Positions 13,682 through 26,867 are shown, numbered from the stretch's first letter. The stretch: 64,000 bases of DNA from Antitrichia curtipendula (GCA_951230915.1 OX579636.1:7765001-7829000), one strand, 5' to 3'. The notes: generated by a model from the sequence alone, not told the origin. Numbers and translations: made by a program.

Positions 13682-14472
13682 TGACAATCATTTCCAAATA
13701 ATTTTTGTTAACTATTAGATTTAATTGTAAATTGGGTGAAAACTCAAATTTTTTCACTAAATAGCAAAAAAAATAATAATTAGGAATCAAACTTGTTTTG
13801 GGTTTAAAATGAATTCTTTTGAGTTTTATCATTAGTTTTGCTTTCACCAATGAAAACTCAAAAACATATGGCATGTAGAAAAAACGATTGCAATTTAAGT
13901 CTAGGATCTTGAGTTTGGTGATTGATGGGCCTCACTTAAGACCAATTGATGGTTCCAAATGCGTTTCATGCTAAGGCTAAGGTTTATAATACTATCTTTT
14001 GTCATGCACCACAATAATAATAGAAAGAGCATTAGAGAAAATGTGGCCCTTGTGGATGGTTGTTTCACTTTTGACAGATGTGCAAGTTGAGGGGAGAAAA
14101 AGTTTAAAAAAAAAATTTAGTCTGTCTTGCGTGGTTCACCAAGTGATCAAGCATGCTGAAATTTATTTATTTAAATTATTTTTTAATTATTTTCTTTCTA
14201 TAAATGTATATTTTCATATAGTCAAATGGCCTTGCGTAGGGACTAGATTTCCTCTAATGGAGAATATTAATTTTTTTAGCCCCCCCTAAATCTTGTTCAA
14301 ATCCACCGTCTAGCTTAGGATTTACTACTAAGAGGGGCATGTGAGGCAAAGGACGCATAGTTGCAAGTTGAGGGGGGGGGGGGCAAGCTGAGGCGACCAA
14401 AGTCCAATCTAGCCCTCAATGTGCCTCATGTGCATGGGCCTAACAACACAAATATTTTAGAAGATCAATCCA
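13682..14472. other. Unassigned AT-rich stretch with a 12-G run
   Basis: The frames at 13656-13874 (-) and 13999-14289 (+) have no recognisable domain, and the first crosses the end of the 584-bp element. A run of about 12 G occurs near 14.37 kb. Confidence 0.3.
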
Positions 14473-14476
14473 TTAA

Positions 14477-15366
14477 CCCCTAAAAGACTAATATGCCTTT
14501 TTTTGCAACATAGAAATTTTGAGCAGGTATGTATGACTAGAGATTTGCATATTTAAGGCTGAAATTGGGGACAAAGAATATATTTTATATGCATTAAATT
14601 TCATGACATTTGAAAATATGAGTAAAAGTTATGGCCTAATATGTTACTTTTTCTGTAAATAGGCAATTCAGGACTTTGGGTAGATAAGATTTTTTTTCTT
14701 CCTAAAACACAATTTGATATTGGTTTTTTAGAGATATATATACACGAAAAGATATGAATTATTCCATTTTGAGCAATGAGTCAAAAGTTAAGAGGATTTT
14801 TCGTTTGCGGGCAGTTATGAATTATCTATAAAATAAACTTTGAAGTCCTTTATTAAATTCAATTTTCAAAGGAATTGAAAAAAAATAAAAACATTGGGTG
14901 TAAATTGTTGATTACAACATTATAACCATTGGAATTGGCATTTTTCAATTCCATAACTAAATTTGTTACAATTTTGTATTTTGAATCATTCTCTATTTTT
15001 TTCTACTTATTATTTTTTGCCTATATGTTGTACAATTCCAAATGATTTGAAATTTTTCAATTATGTAGCCAACTTGACTTGAAGAATGAATCCAAAGAAG
15101 TACTACCATTTTGAACATTTTCATACAAATGTGACCTTGTGTCTTATGAAGTGTAGCTGCCCGATTATTTGTAAGGCCCTCAGAAGGAATTTTGTCACTT
15201 TAAACACTAATATCTTGCAATCTATACAATGAAAATTTATAAAAAATTTACCACATGTTTTCAAACTAGCGTACTACAAAATTATACAATTACTTGTGTC
15301 CATAAATGATTCTATCTAAAATTTGGCAGTTTTGGAGCAATTTTGGTGAAAACATAGTCACGGCCC
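14477..15366 (-). mobile_element. R1c: inverted copy, right end lost
   Basis: This is the reverse complement of R1d and R1e over its length, including the ATTTGAAATTTTTCAA and GGAATTGGCATTTTTCAATT segments. TTAA at 14473-14476 is followed by CCCCTAAAAGACTA. At its other end the expected GGACCTTTAGGGG-type terminus is missing and the next element (R4) begins directly. Confidence 0.7.
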
Positions 15367-15370
15367 TTAA

Positions 15371-16233
15371 CCCCTAAAGGACTTCTTTTTTTCCAAGGAG
15401 ACATTCTAGAAACTGCGTCTTCTTGGTATGCTATTCAAAAAAGAAAATCAAAACTCTTTTTTGGAACTTCAACCATACAAAACTAAAGTAAAATATTTTA
15501 CCAAAGATTATAGCATTTGAAGTAAGAAAAAAAACTTTTTTCCAGTCCTATGAAACAACGTTACCAGACTTTGGACTCATTTAAAGTAAATTTTTTGTTC
15601 TACACAAACATGAGATTTTTGAACATTCATAAGTATATGATAATAGGTTCACTTACAAAAAAAATTAGGATAAAATATAGAGCCAAAATTATTCTAAATC
15701 ACCCTGCAACGCAAAGAGGTTGAATGAAATGGCAATATACTAGTCATTTTTTTGTTCAATGAGGAAATATTTTATTTGAAATTCAAACGGTGAAAAATTA
15801 GAGACAAACATTTGGGATATGTGGAAAAATTTCAAGAGATTTGACTTAACTGATTGCAAGATAATATGATTTGAAGCTAGAAGAAAATATTTTTTCTTGA
15901 AACTACCCCAACATAGCTAACAAAGTTTGACTCCTCTTAGAATGTGATTTGACAACTAAAATTTGTATTTTGGAAACAATTATATGCCATATTTTATTAG
16001 TTACATACATGCCAAATTTCATAACTCTAAAGATTCCAAATTGCCCCCGAAAAGTTCAGGACAACATAACTTTTGTTACAGGCACTTGATTAGAAAAAAA
16101 ATTAGTTTTTCACGAAGGACGTACATGTTTACACATTGTGTTCAAATTTCATGAGCATCCAACTAAAAATGACTTTGTAGGAACCTACCCGAGATTTTTT
16201 ACGTACGTTGACGGACACTTGGTCTTTTAAATG
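15371..16233 (+). mobile_element. R4: 863-bp TTAA-flanked element
   Basis: TTAA at 15367-15370 is followed by CCCCTAAAGGACTTC; the far end is decayed (GGTCTTTTAAATG, then TTAA at 16234-16237). The interior is distinct from R1 but contains TAGGAACCTACCCGAGA, complementary to a phrase near the start of elements A and B. Confidence 0.55.
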
Positions 16234-16237
16234 TTAA

Positions 16238-16710
16238 GGTTGTTTGTTTGTTACATTGAGATCTCCTTGACCGTGCATCCCCCTATGGCATTTTGGATAT
16301 TATTAGAAAGGTTAACTCTCTAAAAGGAGAAGTGCACGGACTTTATTTTTTGGCATTTGAATCTATAGTGTAGAAGTTATAGATTTATGAGTTATTTTTT
16401 ATTCAAAAAAATTTAAAAATTATTATTATTATTATGGATGTTGCAATGGCACAGGGCACACTAATCCATCCATCAAGTTTGGCTATTTGTTTGTTTGATA
16501 TGTTGAGATCTCTCTAACCGTACGTCCCCCGGTCGCATTCTTAATTCCATCGGAAAGCTCTCGGTGAGGAAAGGTGCATGACCTTTGTTTCGTGGAGTTT
16601 GAACCTACTATGGGAAAGTTATGGAATTTCGAAGTTTTAATGAATAAGAAAATAAGAAAAATAATTTTTCTTTTTGATTGTGACAACGGCACATGGCACA
16701 CTAGCTTACT
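16238..16710. repeat. Diverged tandem duplication of about 240 bp
   Basis: Unit 1 (about 16238-16470) and unit 2 (about 16484-16710) share, in order, TTGTTTGTT, TTGAGATCTC, ACCGT.C.TCCCCC, AAGTGCA/AGGTGCA, a TATGGGAAAGTTAT-like segment and GGCACA.GGCACACTA. Confidence 0.6.
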
Positions 16711-16739
16711 ATTTGTGATTTTACTATCTTTAATTCAAG

Positions 16740-17150
16740 CACTTAGGAGGTAAATAACTTTGTTTCTGGATTTCTGGATTTGTCTCATGACAAGGATCAG
16801 TCATTCGTTTTGGGAATCGTGTTGCCGGCTATATTTAAGTTATGTCCCTTTTGTTTTTACCCACTCCCGCGCATTGGGGTGCCCGGAGCTTCCTCCGATC
16901 GACACCTGGCCATCGTCCGAAGACTGGGTGACTCCGTGCCACTTGGCAAGTTTCTGTGCATCGTACGGATCACGCCGTTTGTGTCAGGAAGGAGGGGAAG
17001 GCGGTCGGAAATGCTCAAAAAAAGCTTTTTGCTCATTAGTCTAAAAAACTTTAAAAATGCTGAAAGACTAATGAGCAAAAAGCTTCTTTTGAAAAATCAA
17101 TGAAAAGACTGCGAATGGGGAAGAGTATAACTGGCATTTATAAGAAGGTA
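16740..17150. other. Local GC-rich patch with a 21-bp perfect hairpin
   Basis: About 16860-17010 is much more GC-rich than its surroundings. Overlapping frames on both strands (16760-17044, 16780-17103, 16857-17078) encode nothing I recognise. The arms at 17022-17042 and 17065-17085 (AAGCTTTTTGCTCATTAGTC plus one base and its complement) are perfect with a 22-nt loop. It could be a decayed coding fragment or part of a transposon. Confidence 0.45.
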
Positions 17151-19562
17151 GGATCATTCATCCATCAAGTGACCATTTACTTACCATTTGATTCATAATT
17201 TTGGAGAGTTTAACTTCTAGAAATGTATTTTGGAAAGTTTTTGTTTAAAGATAATTGAAATTGACATCTAACCTAAGTCATTTCATGTTTTTTGGACCTT
17301 AGTGGAATTAGACATTAATGTTAGAGTTGTCCATCTTCTTATGTGTTAATTGTTGGTACATTGACAAATGGATTGCATACATCGATGAAATATATATATA
17401 TTAGAGAACATTTTAAGAGCTTAATGAACCTCCTACCTTACAGGCATCGCCACCGTGGGATGGCCTGAAAAGCTCGCCAAAAGAAACTAAAGATGGGTTT
17501 ACATGTGAAGCCATGTCGGCAAAAAAAGTACTAGAAAACAAGAATAGTTCCATCAATCATTGGTAAGCGTAGAAATAGGGGAATGAATTCCACCTATATC
17601 AATGCATTCTACATTATAGAACAAACATAAAAACATTTTTTATATTTCAATATCAATGAACGTATTCACCTACTGATACATGTAAAGATGCTTTAAGGTT
17701 GGTCCTCAAAGAAAGAATTCTTAAAGTTGTGTTTGCCTATCTTTGTCGTGTCTTATTCAAAGAAGGGCAAAACGATTCAAATTTGTTGAATTTTTTGGTA
17801 GAAAATGTCAAATTTGCCTATGACAAATGACTAATATGGAAGATGCCAGAAGTCAGGAGAAGGAGAAGTGCATGGAAGATGTTAGCCACAACAAGCACCT
17901 GGAAAAAGTCACAAGAAGTGCATAGAAGATGTCAGAAGTCACAAAAAGTACATAACTAAAATTCAATGAACTTTAGAATGTCATTCCATACCTTCATCTA
18001 AAATACCAATGTGAAGGATGTTTGGGCATGTTTAAGAAACCTTATACTAATTACAATTTCATAAAATTGATTTGGTATCTATTATTGAAGTTTAAATATT
18101 AGCATTTGTATAAGTAATTGTAATCTCCATTTCAAATACATCCATGATACATTTGTATTTACATCTAGAAAAGTTTAAATAAGGATTTAAATATGTTTTT
18201 TTTGTTATGAATGTCCCATCATTTTTTGGTTGGATATTGTTGGTACTTGAAAGAATATTTTAGATTTTTTTACTATATAGTTTTTTCAAATTGCACAAAC
18301 AAACAATGAATTTTTAAAGCATTGATTATATGTATATGCTCTATTGACATTAGATTTTTTTAATTTAGAAGGCATATATTTTAGGCTAAAATATGAAAAA
18401 ATTAGTTAGGACAAATATTAGATATAGTTATTTTAGCAATGAGTTGATAGAAAATTGTCACCTACAAATCAAAACTCGTGATTGGCAAACATGAATGAAA
18501 AATGCACAATTAATATTGATTTTATTTATGATCGCATTTTCAATTTATACTTTGACTTAGAATTTTTAATCCTCATTTTAACCTCATTTTTTAGAAGTTC
18601 AAGATTATATATATATATATATATATATAATAATTGCCATTTTTTTTAAAAAATATCAACAAAAATTATTTTAACTCATAAAAATATTAATAAATTTATT
18701 ATCAATTATGTAAAGGCTAAATATAATTTTATAATGGTAATTCAACTAGAAGGTTATTTCCAAGGTATTTGGGATATAAATATGAAACATTTTTTTAAAT
18801 TGTTATTATTCTTTGTATTTTTAAATTAATAATATTTTTATATACCAATTAATAATATTTACCAATCTATTATCAAATTTTGCTATATAAATTATAAGAG
18901 TGTTATCAATGCTATTATCATTTTTTATAAAAGTAATAGATTTTATTTTACATTGATAAAGAACACAAATTTCATTCAATAAAATAATATATTAAAATTT
19001 GAATATATTTTTAAAGTCGTAGATTACACTTGAAAATGATGTTTGACTTTATAGCAATGGAAATAGTCTATTAGAAATTAAAAGTTTCAAGTATCATTTA
19101 TTGACCATATAACTTTGCTTCTATATCTATATTTTGTATTTGATATTAATGTATTTGAATACAATATCACATTTGAATACAATTCCATACTTTAGAATAC
19201 ACTATATACAAATGCATAATTGTCTTTTAGTACATAACAAAGATTCTATGAGACTACAATGTATACACATACGATTTCAAAGAGACATGGATGGGTTAAA
19301 CTTTAAAGGGTTGTAGGAAGCCATATATACAATGCCATATTTACGTTTTACAATATAAATTATGTACTAAAATAATGCAAGACATACAACATCAAATTGA
19401 TAATTCAACAATCAACATATTTTATTTGGATGTCATACTAACCTTATAGATTCCAAAGGAGATTAAAGTAGTCACTATAACCATTTAATTTTGAATAATG
19501 TAAAATCTTTCTAAGTTTATAATTTCATACAAGTTGGACGAACTTTTGAAATCTTGCACTAC
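17151..19562. other. AT-rich stretch with short tandem repeats
   Basis: Near 17839-17952 an AGAAGTGCATGGAAGATGTC-like unit recurs. A perfect AT-dinucleotide microsatellite of about 20 bp lies near 18.61 kb. No gene is supported. Confidence 0.35.
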
Positions 19563-19566
19563 ATTA

Positions 19567-20298
19567 GGGTGAATGCAAGAAAGACTAGTACTATTTTTTG
19601 TCACACTTGACGTGTCGGACTTGTTATCGGCTATAACTTTTGAAGAATGAATCCAATTAACTTGAATTTTTTTTTGAAGATGACTAACCTGATCTTGTTT
19701 AGATCCCATATTTTTCAAAAATATTTAAAAATCATTTTATATTTAAATTTCAATTTGGCTAATTTGTCACACTTTGCAGTTTAGGGTTTTTTAGTACTGG
19801 GGAGTATCCAAACTTAATGATCTAGATCTGAAATTTCTATGGTCTATTTCCATAGTAGGAACTCAGGTATCTACCAAAGGAAATTTAAAAATATTTTATT
19901 TTATGCCCTCCACATACGTGCAAACAGGGCTCCCTTGCGCGCGCAGTTCTGAACATTCAAAATTGTTTCAAGATCATTTTTTTGGTGAAATGTCTTTCCT
20001 ATAAAGTCTTCCCAAATGGCCAATTTTTAGTTTCCTTAAAAAAAAAATTTCTATTTTTTACAAATTAAAATGTGAAAGTACCTATTTTCATGAGATTTTG
20101 CACTTTTTCAGTTCTCCTACTTAGAGAATTTTTCTATGCTTTTCCTTCCTAGGGTAACTTCTTCTTAAAGGTGTATACATTGAACATATTTTTCAGATTT
20201 TTAAATTTTTTTTTTTCTAATTAAACAGTACTCCCAAAAAAATCAACAGTACTGTGGAAAACGCTACGCAAAGTGGACGGTCTTTCTTGCATTCACCC
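19567..20298. mobile_element. R6a: 732-bp element, 4-bp target duplication ATTA
   Basis: The ends are GGGTGAATGCAAGAAAGAC and GGTCTTTCTTGCATTCACCC. ATTA flanks both sides (19563-19566 and 20299-20302). It has exactly the length of R6b and is nearly identical by eye. It is noncoding; the minus frame at 19485-19718 straddles its border. Confidence 0.85.
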
Positions 20299-20303
20299 AT
20301 TAA

Positions 20304-20845
20304 CCCCTAAACGCTCAAACAACCATTTTTTTAGTCACTGCCCTATTTTGGGCAGAATTTTCGAGCAAATAAATAAATAAAATTTATTTTTTTATTTTTT
20401 TATTTTTTTCCAAATAATTAGATCGTCTTTCAATATTTTTATTCAAAACTAAGATCACTATGGTCAAACAAAAATTATAAGAAAAATAGCACAAAATGTT
20501 TAGAATTGGCTAGTATTGAAAAAATTATTATTTTGGAAAAGTGTTGGTGTTTTTATTTCTAGATCTTACGTATTTTGTCACAAATTAATAGAAACTTCAA
20601 TTTTGACCAATCAAAAAAAATTTCCTATCTGAAAAGTAGAAATTGTATTTTTGGTGAATTTTGAAGTTATATTTTCAAAATTAATTTGAAGAGAATTAAA
20701 AAGAATTTTATAGTTTTGACCGTATAGATACTTTTTACTTTTCATGCTTCACATTATTTTTTTGGATGCAAACTTCAAAAAAGTTATAGAACTTATTTTT
20801 TATAACACATTTGTGTTGTGTCCAAACTCCTCGGGCTTTTAAGGG
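20304..20845. mobile_element. R5: 542-bp TTAA-flanked element abutting R6a
   Basis: TTAA at 20300-20303 and 20846-20849; left CCCCTAAACGCTC, right TCGGGCTTTTAAGGG. The left TTAA overlaps the ATTA duplication of R6a, which suggests R5 inserted into that site later. Confidence 0.6.
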
Positions 20846-20849
20846 TTAA

Positions 20850-21856
20850 CTTGTACAAAATTTGTTGCATTTTAAGTCGAAGAAAATCTCCAAATACCAC
20901 AATATAAACTAATAATTTGTTGAAAATATACTAATTATATGCCACAATGTATACTAATATAGGATGAAATATTATTGTGTATTAATAATGGATGCAAATG
21001 CAATTTGCATGTTTTATTTTTAAAGATCATAAAGTTGGTGTTTAGCTTTTAGAATTGATTGACCTTTCATTCTTGTAATAAATATGCAATTTAGTACTAG
21101 AAGCATGTTTTATCTAAATTTTATAAATATCAAAATTTGTTCAATGTAAAATTAAAAGAAATTATGAAAAATTTGGCTACATTCTAAATTGTGTATAGAA
21201 TGCAATTTTTACCTTTGAAATTCAATAGAAATTTAAGAAAAATTTCTATCTTAGTTTGCAAATGTGTTATTAGAAAGGTTAGAATGTCTAATTTCATGGC
21301 TTTGCTCTTTGCACTACTTCTACCTTGACCCTACACTCATTGCGCTCCATTTTTATAACTCTAATGAATTACACAACTTTCAACTTACTCCCCTAACCTT
21401 TTCAAATTAAATTAGTTAATATAGAGTCTTCCTTTTTACAAATGTAGTCTAGGTGTTAGTGTGTCACTTGGTTCAACTTTTTGGAGCCCAAGATGGGTCC
21501 ATAAACTGACAGACTACTACTTAGAATGGTTGGAGTTATTTTTTTCTCTTTCTCTTATTTCATGTCTACATTTGCTTCACTGGAATTAAGTTAGTCATGA
21601 ATTCTATATGGCTGTGAATAGAAGGAGGTCATGGAATAAAATACAAAATATCCAATCATATGCCTTACAATACACCAAATGTGTTGCAGAATATAATGTT
21701 GAATGCAAAACAAACTTAACATACTTTAACAACATAATATACTTCTAATTTTGATGGTTGAAATCTTTGAACAAATTTTTGTATTCAACAAAGAACAATA
21801 TTTTGTAAATAGGTATTGAAAACTACGTTTCTTAAAACCATCTAGGATTTAAAAAT
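20850..21856. other. AT-rich stretch, nothing recognised
   Basis: No ORF above 60 codons, and no inverted repeat was noticed. Confidence 0.3.
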
Positions 21857-23310
21857 TTATCTTTTTAAAGTCCCAAGGCCACTCAATTTTGTCATTTCTA
21901 TTGCTTTTTTGCATACTTAACCATGGGATCTTGCATTAGACTAGTCCAAAAATGTGTGGAAAAAAATCCATAAATTTCCATCGCGTAGATGGATGTTTGC
22001 ATATTTGATTTATTGCTTTTTTTGTCAAATTGGAGAAGGTATGTAATCGCATTAAAAAAATCAATGAATAAATCTCCACATAGACATACTAGATGAGCAA
22101 AACTATACATAGACAAAGAGTGCTTCACCACAACATTGCATCATGTGCACTAAATTTAAAAATTTCATTGATAATAGTTGGAAACAAATTGAGTTTTTAA
22201 ATATAGATATTTACCTTCACAAGAATTTTCTTAGTGTTAAAAAAATATTTAAGGATTTCTCACTTTTTTATATTTAAATTTGATGTTTGAAATTTTGTAT
22301 TGGTCTTTAAGGATTTTTAAATGCATATTTAAAAAATAAATTTAGTGTGCATTTATACAAATTATGAGGGGCATCTTCAAATTTTAAATGAAGATTATGA
22401 ACTACTTGTGACAAAACGGAGTGGATTTTTTAGTGCAAATATTGGTACAAAGATGTGTCATGTGGAGTAAACCTAGTGCAAATCAAGAGTTTGATGTACA
22501 TGATGGTGCATGCCAATAAACTATACACCATAGTGTATAGTTATCTAGATTGCGCAAGGTATTTGCATTTGAAGCAAAAAAATAAAATTTTAGATACATT
22601 TTGTGACTAGATTATTTGACTTCAAATATTTTTAACTTAAAATATTTGTACTAAAGATTTTAACTTAAATTTTTTATATATTAAGGATATGAGTTGACGG
22701 CGGTTTGACGGTCTAGGAATCAAATTTAAAAAAAAGAAAAATCTTGTTTTTGATTTTTTTTAAAAAGATTAGTAACCCCTAAAGGACTAGAGGGCCACTA
22801 GGCAGCTTTTGCAACATGTATTTTTTTGCACCCATGATCATTTAGGGGTTAACTAAAAGTTGAATATGTGAATGAAGGAAAAGCTAAATCTTTAACAACT
22901 TTAATATGGAATTAAAACTCATAAATTCCAACAATGAGATTGTGTGAATAAGCTTAGTAAACCATGTGCTTGGATCCTTTTGTTTTTGAAAATTGTGAAA
23001 ATTAAGTTAAAAAACAAATTCATCACGTTATTTTCTAAAGAAGATGTTGTGATTGCTCACAAAACAAGAAACTCTTTAGCTTTCACATCACTAGCCCAAA
23101 TGTAATGTCAAAGTTTTCTATGTAGAAAAAATATAATATATGAGAAACAAAAATTTTAAATTTTTATTTAAATTTTTGTGGATTTTATTAATTGCCTAGG
23201 CTTAGCCATTTTGATGTTATAGTGGTATTACTTTTGCTCATAGTCACAAAAATTGAGACCATGAAAGCCTACTTGAAATCCTTTTTGTCACTAGTAGGGA
23301 TAATGGAATT
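21857..23310 (+). mobile_element. R2d: R2-subfamily copy interrupted by insertions
   Basis: Left part (21857-about 21990: AAAGTCCCAAGGCC, GGGATCTTGCATTAGACTAG) and the part from about 22545 (GATTGCGCAAGGTATTTGCA) to 23310 match R2a and R2b. About 555 bp (21990-22545) has no counterpart there and includes the ORF at 21898-22131. A 73-bp miniature element interrupts it at 22776-22848. Confidence 0.5.
22776..22848. mobile_element. 73-bp miniature of the CCCCTAAAGG family
   Basis: Left GTAA (22772-22775) then CCCCTAAAGGACTAG; right GATCATTTAGGGG then TTAA (22849-22852). It is the smallest member of the TTAA set seen here, sitting inside R2d. Confidence 0.55.
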
Positions 23311-23751
23311 TCATAAAGGACGATTTAATAAAGCACATGCGTAAGTACAATACCATATAATATAGAATCTTTTTGTAGTTTTTAAAGGTGAACTTTCATG
23401 TACAAAAATCAATCAAATTGTGTAGGAGACAAAAGATTTTTTTAAATTTTGTATGGAATTAGGCATTATTTGCAAACGGAGAATAAGAATTTTTGATTGG
23501 AAAAATTATAGAGAGAGGCCTAAGAAAAGTAGGAGAAGCAAATTTTTGACTTTTAAAAAACTAATTTTAACATCGGATTTGAACTTCTTGGTTGCTTTTA
23601 GTTTGACAACAAGACAACTCTACTCCTAAAATGTAGTTGTTCTATATTCAATGGAAGTATAAACATACAAGAAGTTAGTGAAAGCAATTCTAATTTTGGA
23701 AAACTTGCAAATTATTTTCTAATTCCAACTCCACATGGAAGTATACCTTAA

Positions 23752-24647
23752 TTTCTAAAGGACCGTGACTTGTTTTCACCGAAAACAATCCAAAACTGCC
23801 ATTTCTAGTACAAGTACCAAATTTGAAAAACAACAACAATTTTGGACACATGTAACTATAGAATCTTGTAAGATAGAAATTTCCACCACATGGATTGCAA
23901 GATATAAGCTTTCAAATTCATAGAAAATCATTTTTCTGACCCTGCAAAAAATAGGGCAGCTGCACTTCACAAGCTCACATTTGTATGAAAAAATGTCAAA
24001 AACAATGGTGCTTCTTCTTTGGATTCATTCTTCAAGGCAATTGGCTACATGCTTGAAAAATTTCAGATCATTTGGAATTCTACAAAATATAGGAAAAAAA
24101 TAGTAATTAGAGAGAAATAAAGAATGATTCAAAATACTAAATTGTTGAAAGTTTATTTATGAAATCGAAAGATGCCAATCCCAAGGATGGCAATGTTGTA
24201 ATAAAAACATACACCTAATATATATATGCATATTTTTTAAATATTAAAAATTGATTAAAATAAAGGACTTCAAAGTTTATTTTAGAATAGAGAATCCATA
24301 ACTACCCGCAAACTAAAACTCCTTGTAACTTTAGACTCATAGATCAAAATGAAATGATTCAAAGATTTTCATGTATATATAACTCTATAAAACCAATTTC
24401 AAATTTTTATTTATAGAAATAGTGATTTTATAAAATGTGCCTAGACTGTCCGGCCATGAAAAAAGTATAATATAAGGCCATAACTTTTTACTCATATTTC
24501 CAAATGTCATGAAATTTAGTGCATATGAAAGATATTGCTTGTCCACACCTTCTATAAAAATTTCAGCCTGAAATATGCAAATCTTCAGTCACACATACCT
24601 ACCCAAATTTCCATGTTGATAAAAAATGCATGCTAGTCCTTTAGGGG
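23752..24647 (+). mobile_element. R1d: complete R1 element, 896 bp
   Basis: TTAA at 23748-23751 and 24648-24651. Left TTTCTAAAGGACCGTGACTT (first bases decayed), right TAGTCCTTTAGGGG. The interior is the reference for the R1 subfamily. It has no credible ORF; the minus frame at 23776-23970 is not conserved in other copies. Confidence 0.8.
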
Positions 24648-24651
24648 TTAA

Positions 24652-26459
24652 GATATGTAGGAGGTGCAATAATGATCCAAATTGGGAGTGTTGTGTGTCA
24701 TTGGATATGGATTAGTATGAAAACAAATTTTGTTTCTAGTTTATACCTTACTTTACACACCTTTTATGTTAAATACAAAAAACAAACTTTGTTGTGCCTA
24801 GTGTTGGATTTCCCAAATCTAAAACAATTAACACTTTCGGTTTGAGGAAATTGAGCAGGGAACATTAGAGTAGAAAGCCTTCTGACTTTCGGCCAATGTG
24901 CAAATCCAAGGGAAAATAATGTTTTTTGTTTTGTTTTGTTTTGAATTTTTTAGTCTCCAATCTTGTATGGTACGTGGGTCCAATTAAAAAAAATTAATTT
25001 ATCACTAAATTTATTTTTCTTTGTGGTTACACCCTTGTATGGGGTTCAGACTCTTTGTAATGTCATTGGTTGGGTTTAAAAGTGAAAAATAGAAGTAATT
25101 CATATTCTAAGAAAAATTGGAAGTGCAGTAGGAAATGCAGGCCACAAATTCATTTGATAAAAAAATGAAGTAAAGTAATCAAATCTAGAAAATATAAGTA
25201 CATGCAATAGTTAAGTGCGTTTAATACAAGGATGTATGCCAATCCCTATATAATATATGAAAATATTTGGAATGAACATCTTTTGCAATTCTTTTTGCAT
25301 CTTGAATAGCATTGCCATGGTGATGTTTTTTAGAAAAAAGTAAACACAAAGATGGCACAATTGGATTGGCACTTCTTGGAAAGAAGGTTGCCTTAAAGAA
25401 ATATGATGCATAGTATTATGAATAGCAATGCTTTCAATACTTTCATATATAATGGTCAAAAATATGTTCTAATTAATCTTTTTTCTATCTTCTATTGTAG
25501 ACTTGGGCTTCAACAATCCTTATGTAAGTGTAGATTGGTCGCAAAAGAAATTCAACTGAACTTGTGTCAATTTTGAGTAAAAGATTTTATGTACATTTAT
25601 GTCGAGTGTTTCTAGTATTAAATATGTGTTTTCACACATTGAATGTGTATTTTCATTGTTGATAGCTCAATATGAATCATAAAAGCAAGGTCTATCAAAT
25701 TCAAAAGTTCTTAAAGTAAATCTTTTTTTAACATGCTTGTATGTATTTGCAGATTTTTCAAATGTCAATATCAATAATAATGGATACATTGTCAAGAAAC
25801 TCTAAATTTTCACAATACCAATGTTAGACCATCCTAATTTTTTGTCATCCATTTTCAATTATTCATTCTCCAATTTGGTATAGTTACTTTCTTCACTTTA
25901 GCTCCTTCTCAATAATCTGATAAATTTTTTATCTATATTGTCAAAAACAACTCTAGGATCAAAAAAGTTAAATAAGACAAAATTTGACCCCTAATTGTCT
26001 AATCAACCATATATGCTCAATCCAAAATTTTGGGCTTGCTTGTGTGTGGAAAGTCTAATTCTTTTGATCATTTAAAGAAAAATTCAAACAAAATGGAAGG
26101 TTAACTATTAGAAGCTTTTATTTTTAACCAAAAAACATATGCCTTTGAGCAAACTCTTTAAATAGCTACACATTTAGCTTTTGAAAAGAAAAACAATTTT
26201 CTTCATTGGAGATAACTATAAACCCATTCTATTTTTTCGTAGAAAAACACACTATGAAAGACTTGGGCACTTGAGGTTAATCATTGGGATTAATCACAAA
26301 CTAAAATAAAGTACTCTAAAATCAACCTTGTTTTAGAAGTGACTACTAACACAAAGATACATTTTGCTTTCTTCAATGTACCAATAGTGTATATTTCATG
26401 AGGTGGTCACTTTTAATGATTATTGTGTTTCAACTTCAAAAAAAATCATAATTGATTCC
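24652..26459. other. AT-rich stretch, nothing recognised
   Basis: The minus frame at 25211-25459 (82 aa) has no domain I recognise and no splice or promoter context. Confidence 0.3.
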
Positions 26460-26463
26460 TTAA

Positions 26464-26863
26464 CCCATTAAGGACCGTGGTTGATTCACGTGGCAAGCAA
26501 GACGTTTTTTTAGTATTAAGCTAAACATGAAAAAAAATACCAAACCATGATGCATTCCGGAGATTTGACCTAGCCAATAGATTTTACATGAATGCTTGAG
26601 GATCTTTAGTAAAAATATGACACATTTTGCATTTTTTTTTATATATATTTTTTGTATTTTCAGCCAATATTTTGTTAGTTTTTTTACTCCCCAAATCGCA
26701 AACTAGCACAGATAGTTATGATTCTTGTCCCGTTGCATTTGGTTTGCAATTCCCCTGCCACATCCGTCTTCTTTTATTCGTATCCAAATTCATTGTAAAA
26801 CTTTGGCTACCAATGAAAAAGTGTCAATTTCAACCAAAAAGTGTTCAACCGGTCCTTAATGGG
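26464..26863. mobile_element. R3: 400-bp TTAA-flanked element with intact termini
   Basis: TTAA at 26460-26463 and 26864-26867. The ends CCCATTAAGGACCG and CGGTCCTTAATGGG are perfect 14-bp inverted repeats. The ORF at 26627-26884 (starting MHFFLYIFFVF) runs through the right terminus and is not considered a gene. Confidence 0.8.
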
Positions 26864-26867
26864 TTAA

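Noticed and set aside
16760..17103. Possible gene in three overlapping frames
   Set aside because: No domain, no start or splice evidence, and both strands are open only because of the local GC rise. Kept as a finding, not as a gene.
18608..18630. AT-dinucleotide run as a functional element
   Set aside because: Ordinary microsatellite in AT-rich DNA.
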